A stretch of DNA of 43,360 bases from UMGS1225 sp034086705. GTDB taxonomy: Bacteria > Bacillota > Clostridia > Oscillospirales > CAG-272. The position numbers and the translations under genes are program-made. Below the pieces are notes generated by a model that made no database searches, was not told the origin of the DNA, and saw only the letters and a program-made list of their open reading frames with translations. The stretch is taken from positions 1 to 43,360 of the forward strand of contig JAXDZV010000074.1 in the NCBI GenBank assembly GCA_034086705.1, in the 5' to 3' direction. Below, piece after piece: positions 24,407-32,825 of the stretch (its first letter is position 1; every line of letters begins with the position of its first letter).

Positions 24407-25435
24407 TTAAAATTGAACAAATCCGACTTTTTTGCGAACTTTTCGCATGGTCCGCTCTGCAAGAGCCTCAGCACGTTGTTGCCCTGCACGGGCAACCTGC
24501 TCTAAGTATGTTTTATCCTGCATCAATTTATAATAGGTTTGCTGCAGAGGCTGCAAACCGTCTATACAGGCCTGTCCGACTGCCTCTTTAAATGTTCCGT
24601 AGCCACAGCCGGAAAACTCCGCTTCAATTTGCTCCATGGTTTTTCCCGTAAAGCACGCATAAATTGTCATCAAATTGTTGATCCCGCTTTTTCCCGGTGC
24701 ATAGCAGATATGGTTATCACTATCGGTGACGGCACGCTTACACTTGCGCATAATACTATCCGGCGTGTCCAATATAGTTAAATAAGCATTTGGATTTTCA
24801 TCAGATTTGCTCATTTTTTTATCTGGTTGTGCCAAAGACATAATTTTAGCGCCATTTTTTTGTATGAACGGTTCCGGGATTACAAATACATCTCCATAGA
24901 CGGCATTAAAGCGTATTGCAATATCACGCGCAAGCTCAACATGCTGCTTTTGATCTTGTCCGACAGGCACCAGATTGGAACCATACAAAAGAATATCGGC
25001 AGCCATCAAAACCGGGTAGGTAAACAGGCCGGCGTTGATATTATCAGCATGTTTTTGACTTTTATCTTTAAACTGTGTCATTCGCGACAATTCGCCAAAC
25101 ATGGTATAACAGCTTAAAACCCATGCAAGCTCTGTATGCGCGGGTACATGGCTTTGCACAAAAAGCGTGCATTTGGAGGGGTCTAACCCGGCCGCGAGAT
25201 AGATGGCAAGCGTTTCCAATGTTCGCTTTCGAAGTTGTGCAGGGTCCTGCCGGATCGTAATTGCATGTAAGTCTACTACGCAATAGATACAATCATGTGT
25301 GTGTTGCAATGCAACCCAATTTTTAATGGCACCGAGATAATTGCCGATGGTCAGATTACCGCTGGGCTGGACGCCGGAAAAGATTCTGTCCGGTTGCACG
25401 GGTGATTCTCCCATCGGCATAGTTATTTGATTCAT
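24407..25435 (-). CDS. trpS: Tryptophanyl-tRNA synthetase
   Basis: A 342-residue class I synthetase that charges tRNA-Trp. The HIGH-type motif is PSGNLTIGNYLG near residue 20, and the KMSKS motif is exact (KKMSKSDEN). VLMAADILLY and VPVGQDQKQHVELARDIA are family-typical. The start is the ATG at 25435, with AAAGGA upstream. The open frame runs 34 codons further 5' but enters the promoter. It lies upstream of the TagO/WecA-like gene. Confidence 0.95.
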   Translation of the reverse strand: MNQITMPMGESPVQPDRIFSGVQPSGNLTIGNYLGAIKNWVALQHTHDCIYCVVDLHAITIRQDPAQLRKRTLETLAIYLAAGLDPSKCTLFVQSHVPAHTELAWVLSCYTMFGELSRMTQFKDKSQKHADNINAGLFTYPVLMAADILLYGSNLVPVGQDQKQHVELARDIAIRFNAVYGDVFVIPEPFIQKNGAKIMSLAQPDKKMSKSDENPNAYLTILDTPDSIMRKCKRAVTDSDNHICYAPGKSGINNLMTIYACFTGKTMEQIEAEFSGCGYGTFKEAVGQACIDGLQPLQQTYYKLMQDKTYLEQVARAGQQRAEALAERTMRKVRKKVGFVQF

Positions 25436-25508
25436 GTAAATCCCGTATCCTTTCTTAAAATACCAAAGGGTGCACTGCATACACGATTCGCATGTTACAC
25501 CCGGTGAC

Positions 25509-25537
25509 ATTGTAGCATAAATACAGATCAAATTCAA
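25509..25537 (-). promoter_or_regulatory. Sigma-A promoter of trpS
   Basis: On the minus strand TTGAAT (25537-25532), 17 bases and TACAAT (25514-25509). The leader to trpS is only about 65 bases, with no room for a T-box. Confidence 0.7.
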
Positions 25538-25575
25538 TCCTTTTCAAAAAAATATACTTTTATTTGCAAAAGGAA

Positions 25576-25604
25576 TTGAAAAATCGGTGCAAATATGGTA
25601 TGAT
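25576..25604 (+). promoter_or_regulatory. Sigma-A promoter of hprK
   Basis: TTGAAA (25576-25581), 17 bases and TATGAT (25599-25604), about 27 bases before the hprK ATG. Divergent from the trpS promoter. Confidence 0.7.
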
Positions 25605-25630
25605 AACAGTGAATTTTCGAGAGGTATAAT

Positions 25631-26602
25631 ATGTCGGAAAAGTATTCAATTGACCTTGGAAGCATTGTGGACGAGCTTTCTATGAAGGTCATCTATATGC
25701 CGTCAGACGGCAAAAAGCGTCCCGTATACCGGGCCGAGGTCAATCGTCCTGGTTTACCTCTACATGGCTACTATGATCATTTTGAGCCGGGCCGTATTCA
25801 GATATTCGGCAAACTTGAGCATGGGTATCTATGCCAAATGGACGACAAAAAACGGGATGCCAGCTTACACGTCTTTTTTTCCAAAGATCCGGTTGCGGTT
25901 GTTGTTACATCCTCTTTGTTTGTCTTTGATGAAATGATTCGATATGCACAGGAATATCAGGTTCCAATCCTTAGCACAGAAAAACTTACCTCTGAGTTTA
26001 TGGCTGCACTGATTGCCTTTCTCAATGTTAGTTTAGCACCCCGCATCACACGCCATGGGGTATTTGTCGAGGTATACGGCGAAGGAATTTTGATTGTTGG
26101 AGATTCCGGTGTTGGAAAAAGCGAAGCTGCAATTGAGCTTGTTAAGCGCGGCCACCGGCTGATTGCAGACGATGCCGTGCAAATCAAAAAAGTATCCGAC
26201 AGAACATTGGTCGGTTCGGCACCGGATATTATCCGTAATTACGTAGAACTTCGCGGAATCGGTATTATCGACGTTAGCCGTTTGTTTGGTATGGGGGCAG
26301 TTAAAGCTACTGAAAAAATTGATCTTGTCATCAACTTGGAGCCCTGGGTTAACGGTAAAATGTATGATCGGCTCGGGTTGGATCAGGAATATACAGACAT
26401 TATGGGCATTCGTGTTCCGATTACGACTATACCGGTTAAACCGGGGCGTAATCTTGCTATTATATTGGAAATTGCTGCGATGAACAATCGTCAAAAACGC
26501 ATGGGGTACAATACTGCGCAGGAGTTTAATCAGCGGTTAATGGACCAAATGCAAAATGAGCAAGAAAAAGCATCCGTAGCCAAATCGGAAAACGGACTTT
26601 GA
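25631..26602 (+). CDS. hprK: HPr kinase/phosphorylase
   Basis: A 323-residue bifunctional enzyme that phosphorylates and dephosphorylates HPr at Ser46 to drive carbon catabolite control. Walker A is GDSGVGKSEAAIEL (157-170). The family signature ELRGIGIIDVSRLFGMGAV follows, and the N-terminal domain is complete. GAGAGG is six bases before the ATG. It is followed after 46 bases by a glucokinase gene, a sensible carbon-metabolism pairing. Confidence 0.95.
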   Translation: MSEKYSIDLGSIVDELSMKVIYMPSDGKKRPVYRAEVNRPGLPLHGYYDHFEPGRIQIFGKLEHGYLCQMDDKKRDASLHVFFSKDPVAVVVTSSLFVFDEMIRYAQEYQVPILSTEKLTSEFMAALIAFLNVSLAPRITRHGVFVEVYGEGILIVGDSGVGKSEAAIELVKRGHRLIADDAVQIKKVSDRTLVGSAPDIIRNYVELRGIGIIDVSRLFGMGAVKATEKIDLVINLEPWVNGKMYDRLGLDQEYTDIMGIRVPITTIPVKPGRNLAIILEIAAMNNRQKRMGYNTAQEFNQRLMDQMQNEQEKASVAKSENGL

Positions 26603-26648
26603 AATAATATATTTTTACTGAGATGCCAGCACACAGGAAGGAGAAATT

Positions 26649-27602
26649 ATGTACTACATTGGGGTAGATCTGGGAGGAACAAATATTGCAGCGGGATTGG
26701 TAAACGATCGCGCTGAATTGATAGCGAAGGCATCGGTGCCAACCGGGGCAGACCGTGCACCTGAGAAAATTATACGCGATATGGGCTCTTTGTGTCTTTC
26801 ACTCATAAAAAAGCAGAATCTGCAATGTGCGGATATTGCTTATCTCGGAATTGCTACGCCGGGCATTGCCGATTGTGATAGCGGATACGTAGAATATGCA
26901 AATAATCTCCCGTTCCGCCATTTTCCAATTGCACAGGAATTGCAAAGAATTCTACCGATTCCACGCGTCTATATTGAAAATGATGCAAATGCTGCTGCAA
27001 AAGGAGAAGCCGTTGCGGGCAGCGCAAAGGGATACGCTAATTCTGTTATGATTACATTGGGAACCGGAGTTGGCGGTGGCATTATCATCGATCATAAGGT
27101 GTATTCCGGGTTTAATCATGCAGGGGCAGAACTGGGACATATGGTGATTGAGCATGGAGGCGTATTATGTTCTTGTGGCCGGCGCGGCTGTTGGGAAGCC
27201 TATTCTTCTGCAACAGCTCTGATTCGTATGACCAAAGAGAAACTTGCCGCAGTCGGTCGTTCCAGTCTCATGTATGAAATGACCGAAGGAGATCCGTCAA
27301 AAGTAAGCGGTAAAACGGCTTTTGCGGCAGCACGAGAAGGAGATGCAGCCGGACAAGCGGTGGTGGATTTGTATATATCTTATTTAGCAACCGGTATTTC
27401 CAATATTATCAATATTTTTCAGCCGCAGATTCTATCGATTGGAGGAGGAATTTCTAATGAACGAGATAATCTTTTGATTCCTTTACGCGCTTTGGTCGAT
27501 AGAGAACAGTATACAAGAGATTTAGAAAATCGTACGGATTTGCGAATCGCCGCACTGCGCAATGACGCTGGAATTATCGGTGCTGCGGTTCTGGGAATGT
27601 AA
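26649..27602 (+). CDS. ROK-family glucokinase
   Basis: A 317-residue sugar kinase. The N-terminal phosphate-binding motif is DLGGTNIAAG (7-16). The catalytic Asp is in ENDANAAA (D112). The ROK zinc site is ELGHMVIEHGG with CSCGRRGCWEAYSS (C174, C176, C181, H164). The sequence is most like glucokinase (GlcK) of Firmicutes, but other hexoses cannot be excluded. AAGGAG precedes the ATG by six bases. Likely co-transcribed with hprK. Confidence 0.92.
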   Translation: MYYIGVDLGGTNIAAGLVNDRAELIAKASVPTGADRAPEKIIRDMGSLCLSLIKKQNLQCADIAYLGIATPGIADCDSGYVEYANNLPFRHFPIAQELQRILPIPRVYIENDANAAAKGEAVAGSAKGYANSVMITLGTGVGGGIIIDHKVYSGFNHAGAELGHMVIEHGGVLCSCGRRGCWEAYSSATALIRMTKEKLAAVGRSSLMYEMTEGDPSKVSGKTAFAAAREGDAAGQAVVDLYISYLATGISNIINIFQPQILSIGGGISNERDNLLIPLRALVDREQYTRDLENRTDLRIAALRNDAGIIGAAVLGM

Positions 27603-27627
27603 ACAACACATTGGAGAAAACGAAAGA

Positions 27628-27668
27628 TAAGGCGTCGCCGAAATTATACGTTCGGCGGCGCCTTATAT
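27628..27668. terminator. Hairpin between the convergent glucokinase and antiporter genes
   Basis: TAAGGCG-CGCCGAA pairs with TTCGGCG-CGCCTTA, a stem of about 14 bp with one T-G position. T-runs are weak on both sides. It ends four bases from the antiporter stop and follows the glucokinase stop by 25 bases, so it probably serves both. Confidence 0.65.
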
Positions 27669-27671
27669 GTT

Positions 27672-28976
27672 CTAATGCTTATGTTTGTTTGCATGCATAG
27701 ATGCTACAGTTTGGTTTGGTGTACGTGCATTGGTTGCTCCGGATGGCTGAATATCGCCTGCTTTTTTTAGGGACATTTTTGTAAGCATCGGTCCGACTAA
27801 TTCATAAATCAAAACAGAGAACAAAACAATATTTCGAATCAATTGCGCCTCACTTCCACCAAGCTCCTGTGCTGTCAATGTCATGCCAAGTGCAACACCT
27901 GCCTGCGGAAGCAGGGTAATACCAAGATGCTTTTGAATGGTTTTGCTACAGCCGCTGGCTTTTGCACTGCCCCATGCGCCGATATATTTACCGGCCGAGC
28001 GTGCAAGGATATACAGCACACCAATTAATACAACCGTGCCATCTGCCAAAACAGAAAGATCTAATTCCGCACCGCTGATTACGAAAAACAAAACAAAAAG
28101 CGGACCTGTCCACCGATCACAGCGCTCCATCAATTCCTCTGAAAAACCACACAAGTTACAGAATACAGTACCGAGCATCATACAGGTCAGCAAGGCGGAA
28201 AACCCGATGCGAATGGAACCGATTTCTATTTGCAGCATGGAAAGACCGACGGTAAGTATAACAAAAGCAATCGATAAAGACAGGCGTTTGCTGCGCGATT
28301 TGAAAAAGCGTTCTGTAAACGTTAACAAATACCCGCTCAACGCTCCCAAAGCCAATGAAGCAAAAATTTCTATGAGTGGATTGACAAGAATGGAAACCAA
28401 ATCAATACTACCGTTTGCAAGAGCTTTTGCAATTCCAAAAGAGACAGCAAACACAATCAGACCGACCGCATCATCCAACGCCACTATCGGCAAAAGCAAA
28501 TCGGTCAACGGGCCTTTTGCTTTGTATTGGCGTACCACCATTAGAGTTGCCGCGGGAGCTGTCGCAGCAGCAATTGCACCGAGCGTGATGGCTGCAGGCA
28601 AGGTAATTTTATCGGAGAAGAGAAAGCATGCACCGATTAAAACAATGTCGACTAAAAAGGTTGCGGTCAGTGCTTGCACGATACCGATGATAACAGCTTG
28701 TCTTCCTGTCTTTTGCAGCGAAGAGAGGCGAAATTCGTTCCCAATCGCAAATGCTATGAATCCAAGTGCCACCTTAGAAAACAAGTCTAAAGACTGCACT
28801 TGATTCAAGCTTTGAAAGCCGATTCCACTGATACCGATGCGCCCAAGACAAAATGGCCCAATCAAAATCCCGGTGATCAGATATGCGGTAACAGCAGGAA
28901 GTTTGCAGAGTTTCGCAAGACGAGACATGAAAAGGCCGAGCAGAACTGCAGTGGAGACAAGCAGCAAGTTTATCAT
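27672..28976 (-). CDS. Cation/proton antiporter (CPA2/Kef-type, membrane domain only)
   Basis: A 434-residue polytopic protein of the Na+/H+ exchanger superfamily with about 12-13 membrane segments. The first segments read LAKLCKLPAVTAYLITGILIGP, and the ion-binding region has VALDDAVGLIVFAV, the paired Asp typical of electrogenic antiporters. The C-terminus is a short polar, His/Lys-rich tail with no RCK/TrkA domain. The transported ion (Na+ or K+) cannot be read. It begins 18 bases after thiT on the same strand, so it is probably on the riboswitch-controlled transcript. Its ribosome site (AGG) is weak. Confidence 0.87.
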   Translation of the reverse strand: MINLLLVSTAVLLGLFMSRLAKLCKLPAVTAYLITGILIGPFCLGRIGISGIGFQSLNQVQSLDLFSKVALGFIAFAIGNEFRLSSLQKTGRQAVIIGIVQALTATFLVDIVLIGACFLFSDKITLPAAITLGAIAAATAPAATLMVVRQYKAKGPLTDLLLPIVALDDAVGLIVFAVSFGIAKALANGSIDLVSILVNPLIEIFASLALGALSGYLLTFTERFFKSRSKRLSLSIAFVILTVGLSMLQIEIGSIRIGFSALLTCMMLGTVFCNLCGFSEELMERCDRWTGPLFVLFFVISGAELDLSVLADGTVVLIGVLYILARSAGKYIGAWGSAKASGCSKTIQKHLGITLLPQAGVALGMTLTAQELGGSEAQLIRNIVLFSVLIYELVGPMLTKMSLKKAGDIQPSGATNARTPNQTVASMHANKHKH

Positions 28977-28994
28977 AAAAGGTTACCTGATTTC

Positions 28995-29639
28995 TTATGA
29001 ATTTCGTTCTGTAAGCTTAGGTATTTTGGAGAGTGGAATACTAAGCAACACGGTAATAATCATTTCCGGAATCATATAGGTTCCGTTATAGATTACTGAG
29101 TAGAGCAAAGACAGCAAGTTCCCATGAAAATGCGACAACATATATGTACCGAAAGCACCCAACGTTTCCTGAGTAAAGAACCATTCTGCCCATGCCCCGA
29201 AAAAGAGATATCCGGATAAAATATGGGAAAGATACCGTAACCCAAGCCCTACCAACGTTCCTAAAATCAGCGCGGCGGTAGGTTTACATTTGTTACGAAA
29301 CACACCTGCAAATCCGATTACAGTATAAGCAATTAAATAATCCAGCAAGATGATACAAATTGCGTAAAGTAACGGCTGTTTTTCATCACCCGGCAAAAAC
29401 ATGGCAGATACCGTGTGATAGCCGAGTAATAAATTTGCTACACCGAACACAAATCCGCCAAGCAACCCAGCCTTAACACCGCGATGCCATGCAAGATATA
29501 CAATCGGAAGCATAGATGCAATGGTTATTCCCCCACCGAATGGAAGGGAAAACGGCTGAAATAGAGACAAAACGATCGCCATAGCAACCAGAATGGCGCT
29601 TTCCGTGAGAACACGGATGCTTTTAGTAGAATTCTTCAT
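28995..29639 (-). CDS. thiT: Thiamine transporter substrate-binding subunit ThiT (ECF type)
   Basis: A 214-residue integral membrane protein with six hydrophobic segments. It is the S component of the energy-coupling factor thiamine transporter and uses a shared EcfAAT module encoded elsewhere. Family motifs: SLPFGGGITIASMLPIVYLAW, GLGLRYLSHILSGYLFFGAW (thiamine-binding region) and SVIYNGTYMIPEM. AAGGAG lies upstream of the ATG. A TPP riboswitch and its terminator precede the gene, which directly supports the substrate. Confidence 0.95.
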   Translation of the reverse strand: MKNSTKSIRVLTESAILVAMAIVLSLFQPFSLPFGGGITIASMLPIVYLAWHRGVKAGLLGGFVFGVANLLLGYHTVSAMFLPGDEKQPLLYAICIILLDYLIAYTVIGFAGVFRNKCKPTAALILGTLVGLGLRYLSHILSGYLFFGAWAEWFFTQETLGAFGTYMLSHFHGNLLSLLYSVIYNGTYMIPEMIITVLLSIPLSKIPKLTERNS

Positions 29640-29659
29640 AGGTCTTTCACTCCTTTTCT

Positions 29660-29693
29660 TTTAAAAACCGCACAGGATGATACCCGTGCGGTT
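29660..29693 (-). terminator. Riboswitch-controlled terminator of thiT
   Basis: AACCGCAC and GTGCGGTT form an 8-bp stem followed on the minus strand by TTTTTAA. It lies between the TPP aptamer and the thiT ribosome site. This is the expression platform, with termination expected when TPP is bound. Confidence 0.88.
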
Positions 29694-29710
29694 CTCTTTT
29701 TGAAAGAAGT

Positions 29711-29790
29711 TCTCCCTACGCTGGTATTACCCAAGATCAGGTTAAAGGGTTTGAGGCAACGCCTCATCTCAGCCACTTGGCACCCCCGAC
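29711..29790 (-). promoter_or_regulatory. TPP (thiamine pyrophosphate) riboswitch
   Basis: The minus strand carries the full THI-box consensus: GGGGGTGCC, then GGCTGAGATGAGGC, ACCCTTTAACCTGATCTTGG and GTAATACCAGCGTAGGGA. P1 to P5 can be drawn by eye. It controls thiT and probably the antiporter gene behind it. Confidence 0.95.
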
Positions 29791-29813
29791 ATCCATATGC
29801 GATTTTCGGAGCG

Positions 29814-29842
29814 ATTATAGCATACTATGTTCGTTGTGTCAA
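29814..29842 (-). promoter_or_regulatory. Consensus promoter of the TPP riboswitch-thiT transcript
   Basis: On the minus strand TTGACA (29842-29837), 17 bases and TATAAT (29819-29814), a perfect sigma-A consensus, just upstream of the aptamer. Confidence 0.85.
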
Positions 29843-29866
29843 GACTTTCCTGTAAATCTCTCCGAT

Positions 29867-29895
29867 TTGACACAGCTTTAAAAACATGTTACAAT
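29867..29895 (+). promoter_or_regulatory. Promoter of the glycosyltransferase gene
   Basis: TTGACA (29867-29872), 17 bases and TACAAT (29890-29895), divergent from the thiT promoter and about 40 bases before the coding start. Confidence 0.75.
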
Positions 29896-29934
29896 GAATG
29901 TGTACTGTTTTCGATATAAAGAGTGAATCACTAT

Positions 29935-31185
29935 ATGAAAAAACAAAAACTTTTGATCGTTGGTATTACGATGAATGCCGCAGGTAGTGAAAAGTCATTT
30001 TTATCCTTCGCAAATTGCTTGGATTTTGAACGGTTTGAAGTTACTTTATTGCTTGCGAAGGCAGAAGGTGCTTTTTTATCGCTGGTTCCTGCGCAAATAC
30101 AGATCGTTGAGATGGGTGAGTACGCCGCCATGTTTACAATGGATGGACAAAATGCTGTGCATACCATTCTAAACTGTTTTGTAAAAAAGAATCCGTTCAT
30201 ATTGTTTGAGATTCTTCCTTATTTTTTAAAATCGAAACTTTGCCCACGTACGGCTCACGATACGGCAACAAGACTCTGGTGCCGTCTGATGCAACATATG
30301 CCCGCATTTCACGGAACATATGATGCGGCGCTTGCCTATTGGGGGGACAAAACGATGTTTTATATGTGCGATAAAGTACACGCAAAAAGAAAAATCGCAT
30401 GGCTCCACTTTGACTATGCACATCCACAGCGAGATGATAAAACCTATTTACATTATTTTAATGCCTGTGATACGCTTGTTACAGTTTCTGCGCCGATCCA
30501 AACTGCATTGTGTGATCGGTTTCCAGCCTTACGGGGCAAATGTGTTATGATGGAAAATATTATAAATGCGTCTTCCATTCTTCGTATGGCAGAGCAAGGG
30601 GAGGGGTATCCGGACACTGATTTTTGCGGACAACGTATTTTGACAATCGGAAGAATTGCCGAACAAAAAGGCTATGACCTTGCCGTAGAAGCACTTTCGC
30701 TGCTATTACGTGAAGGTAGGCAGGTGCGATGGTATATTCTCGGCGGGACCGGAACGCAGGAAGCAAAAGTCCAACTGCTCAAGCAGATTGACCGACTCCA
30801 CCTGCAAGACGCCGTTGTATTCTTACCGTGTACGCAAAATCCTTATCGTTATCTCAAAGAATGCGATATTTATGTACAACCCTCCAGGCATGAGGGAAAA
30901 CCGATTGCCGTCGAGGAGGCAAAAATTCTTGAAAAACCAATCCTTGTGACAAACTATCTTTCTGCAAACGACCAATTACGCGGGGGTACACTTGGAAAAA
31001 TATGTGATATTTCCGTGCAGGGCATTTACCAGGGTATCAAATTGCTTTTAGATCATCCCGAGCAACGCGCCGCATATTGTGCAGCACTGCATAAGGAACC
31101 AAAAGGAAACGCTGATGAAATGAATGTATTTTATCGAATGTTGCAAACCACTCCGCAACCGGGGATAGAAGAAAGCGCCGGATAG
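29935..31185 (+). CDS. GT4-family glycosyltransferase
   Basis: A 416-residue GT-B fold enzyme. The N-terminal domain starts KLLIVGITMNAAGSEKSFLSF (acceptor side, glycine-rich loop). The C-terminal nucleotide-sugar domain has ILTIGRIAEQKGYDLAVEAL, WYILGGTG and the E-x7-E type motif in PSRHEGKPIAVEEA. No signal peptide, so it acts on the cytoplasmic side, possibly on a lipid-linked or cell wall glycan. The sugar is not identifiable. ATG 29935 is used; a GTG four codons upstream is possible and no strong ribosome site helps to choose. It has its own promoter and no sugar-pathway neighbours. Confidence 0.85.
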   Translation: MKKQKLLIVGITMNAAGSEKSFLSFANCLDFERFEVTLLLAKAEGAFLSLVPAQIQIVEMGEYAAMFTMDGQNAVHTILNCFVKKNPFILFEILPYFLKSKLCPRTAHDTATRLWCRLMQHMPAFHGTYDAALAYWGDKTMFYMCDKVHAKRKIAWLHFDYAHPQRDDKTYLHYFNACDTLVTVSAPIQTALCDRFPALRGKCVMMENIINASSILRMAEQGEGYPDTDFCGQRILTIGRIAEQKGYDLAVEALSLLLREGRQVRWYILGGTGTQEAKVQLLKQIDRLHLQDAVVFLPCTQNPYRYLKECDIYVQPSRHEGKPIAVEEAKILEKPILVTNYLSANDQLRGGTLGKICDISVQGIYQGIKLLLDHPEQRAAYCAALHKEPKGNADEMNVFYRMLQTTPQPGIEESAG

Positions 31186-31200
31186 TTTCATGATCGGTTC

Positions 31201-31229
31201 TTGACAAAAATGTACGGTCATGGTATGAT
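31201..31229 (+). promoter_or_regulatory. Promoter of rnpB
   Basis: TTGACA (31201-31206), 17 bases and TATGAT (31224-31229), placing the transcript start seven or eight bases further, exactly where the RNase P RNA begins. Confidence 0.85.
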
Positions 31230-31236
31230 ATCCACA

Positions 31237-31606
31237 GACTGGGGTAGGCAATCGCGTAGTACCAGGCCGTAAGGTAGTACTATGAGGAAAGTCCGGGCTT
31301 CTCAGGGAAAGGATAACGGATAACGTCCGCCGAAGGTGACTTCCGGGAAAGTGCAACAGAAATAAACCGCCTGTATACAACAGGTAAGGATGGAAAGGCG
31401 AGGTAAGAGCTCACCGGCATGCTGGTAACAGCATTGCAACTGTAAACCCTATCCGAAGCAACACCCACATGGCGCGCACTCCCTGTTCGTGTTTTTACAC
31501 GACGCGCGTGGGTGGCATCGCGTGAAAACGCGGAAGAGGTACGGTAACGTGCCCCGCAGATAGATGATTGCCCAAGACAGAACCCGGCTTACAGCCCCGG
31601 TCCTAC
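31237..31606 (+). ncRNA. rnpB: RNase P RNA (catalytic subunit)
   Basis: About 370 bases with the universally conserved core. The 5' block GAGGAAAGTCCGGGC lies at 31284-31298 and its distant partner ACAGAACCCGGCTTA at 31577-31591; together these form P4. The ends GACTGGGG (31237-31244) and CCCCGGTC (31595-31602) pair as P1. The RNA removes 5' leaders from pre-tRNAs. A strong promoter precedes it and a terminator follows. The protein subunit gene rnpA is not in this window. Confidence 0.96.
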
Positions 31607-31617
31607 TTAAAAAATCA

Positions 31618-31646
31618 GGGAGCTCCGCAAAGGCTGCTCCCTTTTC
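31618..31646 (+). terminator. Intrinsic terminator of rnpB
   Basis: GGGAGC and GCTCCC form a 6-bp stem (with extra inner pairs possible) followed by TTTT, 12 bases past the end of RNase P RNA. Confidence 0.7.
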
Positions 31647-31661
31647 CTGTGGAGATATGGG

Positions 31662-32165
31662 ATGCAGATACAGAACATATTTTTTGTGCTTTTTACGGTG
31701 CTTTCCTGTGTTTTTATATGCATACACCCGGATAGACTATTTGCAGCCTTTCGAAAAAAACCTTCTCGTCATCTGCTTTGGCATCTCCCTGTTTTTTTGC
31801 TGATTTGCTTTGTCCTTAGCTGGTTATTGCAAAATTCCTCCGCACTGCCTGTTACGCCGTTTACAATTTTTCGCGTTATTATTTTCACACCGATCTGTGA
31901 AGAAATGATTTTCCGCGGCGGCCTTCAGCTTTGCATTCCATTTTTTTGCCGTGACGGCATGGTAGATCGGTGCAGCCGCATTTTATGCAGTGCAATTGCT
32001 TTTGCTCTTATTCATACTTTTTGGAAGCAAATGCTTTTTTCTTTTACGGCTGGAGTGCTGCTTGGCATTGCTGTCGAGCGTGAAAAATCAATTTGGAGTT
32101 GTATTTGTATGCACGCTGCCGCAAATGCAGCGGCCGTCATTGGTGTTGCAGGTGTGTTTCGATAA
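31662..32165 (+). CDS. CPBP-family intramembrane metalloprotease-like protein
   Basis: A 167-residue membrane protein with four or five hydrophobic segments. The CPBP/Abi motifs are present: EEMIFRGG (E80, E81, R85), a second-motif His in LIHTFWKQ (H118), and HAAAN (H151, N155). These glutamic-type proteases cleave within membranes, as in CAAX processing. The substrate is unknown. The protein is short for the family, lacking extra N-terminal segments. GGAG lies seven bases before the ATG. The stop overlaps the region before tadA (TAATG), so the two are likely co-transcribed. Confidence 0.85.
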   Translation: MQIQNIFFVLFTVLSCVFICIHPDRLFAAFRKKPSRHLLWHLPVFLLICFVLSWLLQNSSALPVTPFTIFRVIIFTPICEEMIFRGGLQLCIPFFCRDGMVDRCSRILCSAIAFALIHTFWKQMLFSFTAGVLLGIAVEREKSIWSCICMHAAANAAAVIGVAGVFR

Positions 32166-32176
32166 TGGAGAAAGAG

Positions 32177-32677
32177 ATGCAGAGAAGTCAACAAGATGCG
32201 GTGTATATGAAAATGGCGCTATCCGAAGCTGCCAAAGCATTACAAAACGGAGAAGTTCCTATTGGCTGTGTGATTGTTTGGGAAGATGGAAGAATCATCG
32301 GTAGCGGTTACAATACTCGTGAAACAGAAAAAAACGCGTTAGGGCACGCTGAATGTAACGCAATTACACAGGCCTGCGAAACCATGCATGGTTGGCGCTT
32401 GCACCGCGCGACACTCTATGTAACAGTTGAACCGTGCCCCATGTGCGCAGGGGCAATTATGAACGCACGCATTCCAAGAGTTGTATATGGATGCAATGAT
32501 CCAAAAGCAGGTGTTTACGGCAGTGTGTTTGATTTAAATGCATATGCTGTCAACCATAAGCCGTGTGTAGTTAGCGGTGTGCTAGCTGAAGAAGCCTCTG
32601 TACTGCTGCGGGAATTTTTCGCCAAACTGCGCGAACGGAATTTAAGAAAAGATAAATCGCAACCACCTGTCAAATAG
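32177..32677 (+). CDS. tadA: tRNA adenosine(34) deaminase TadA
   Basis: A 166-residue zinc deaminase that converts A34 to inosine in tRNA-Arg. The zinc site is HAEC (H57, catalytic E59) and PCPMCAGA (C87, C90). The RVVYGCNDPKAGVYGS segment is typical of TadA. The ATG at 32177 has GGAG six bases upstream. An in-frame ATG at 32165 overlaps the previous stop and lies before that site. The C-terminus is basic. Confidence 0.94.
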   Translation: MQRSQQDAVYMKMALSEAAKALQNGEVPIGCVIVWEDGRIIGSGYNTRETEKNALGHAECNAITQACETMHGWRLHRATLYVTVEPCPMCAGAIMNARIPRVVYGCNDPKAGVYGSVFDLNAYAVNHKPCVVSGVLAEEASVLLREFFAKLRERNLRKDKSQPPVK

Positions 32678-32707
32678 GGGGTGCACAAGAGCATAATCCC
32701 CGAATCC

Positions 32708-32745
32708 ATAATGACGGCCCGCGTGTAAATGCGTGGGATTTCTCT
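32708..32745 (+). terminator. Possible terminator after tadA
   Basis: CCCGCG and CGTGGG can pair across an 8-base loop (one G-U), followed by a moderately T-rich ATTTCTCTTAT. It is weak, and the larger hairpin at 32768-32802 may do the job instead. Confidence 0.3.
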
Positions 32746-32767
32746 TATCCATTTAGGCATAACAAGA

Positions 32768-32802
32768 AGAACGGGCAACCGATTTTATCGGTTGCCCGTT
32801 CT
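32768..32802. terminator. Long hairpin terminator shared by tadA and the EF-G-like gene
   Basis: A perfect 15-bp inverted repeat (AGAACGGGCAACCGA and its complement) with a TTTTA loop, between two convergent genes. The flanks on the minus strand are T-rich (TCTTGTT), which favours the EF-G-like gene side. Confidence 0.75.
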
Positions 32803-32825
32803 TAAACAAAAGTAACATTATCAAA

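Noticed and set aside
25436..25510. T-box leader before trpS
   Set aside because: The distance from promoter to start is only about 65 bases, and no T-box sequence (TGGNACCGCG) or terminator with T-run is present. Only a loose GGGTG/CACCC stem is seen.
27937..28803. A 288-residue open frame on the plus strand inside the antiporter gene
   Set aside because: It is antisense to a well-supported membrane transporter, has Pro/Ser/Thr-rich composition typical of reverse-strand reading, no ribosome site and no recognisable motif.
32678..32825. SRP RNA gene after tadA, a common Firmicutes position
   Set aside because: The stretch is only about 150 bases, lacks the conserved SRP helix 8 sequence, and is explained by two hairpins before a convergent gene.
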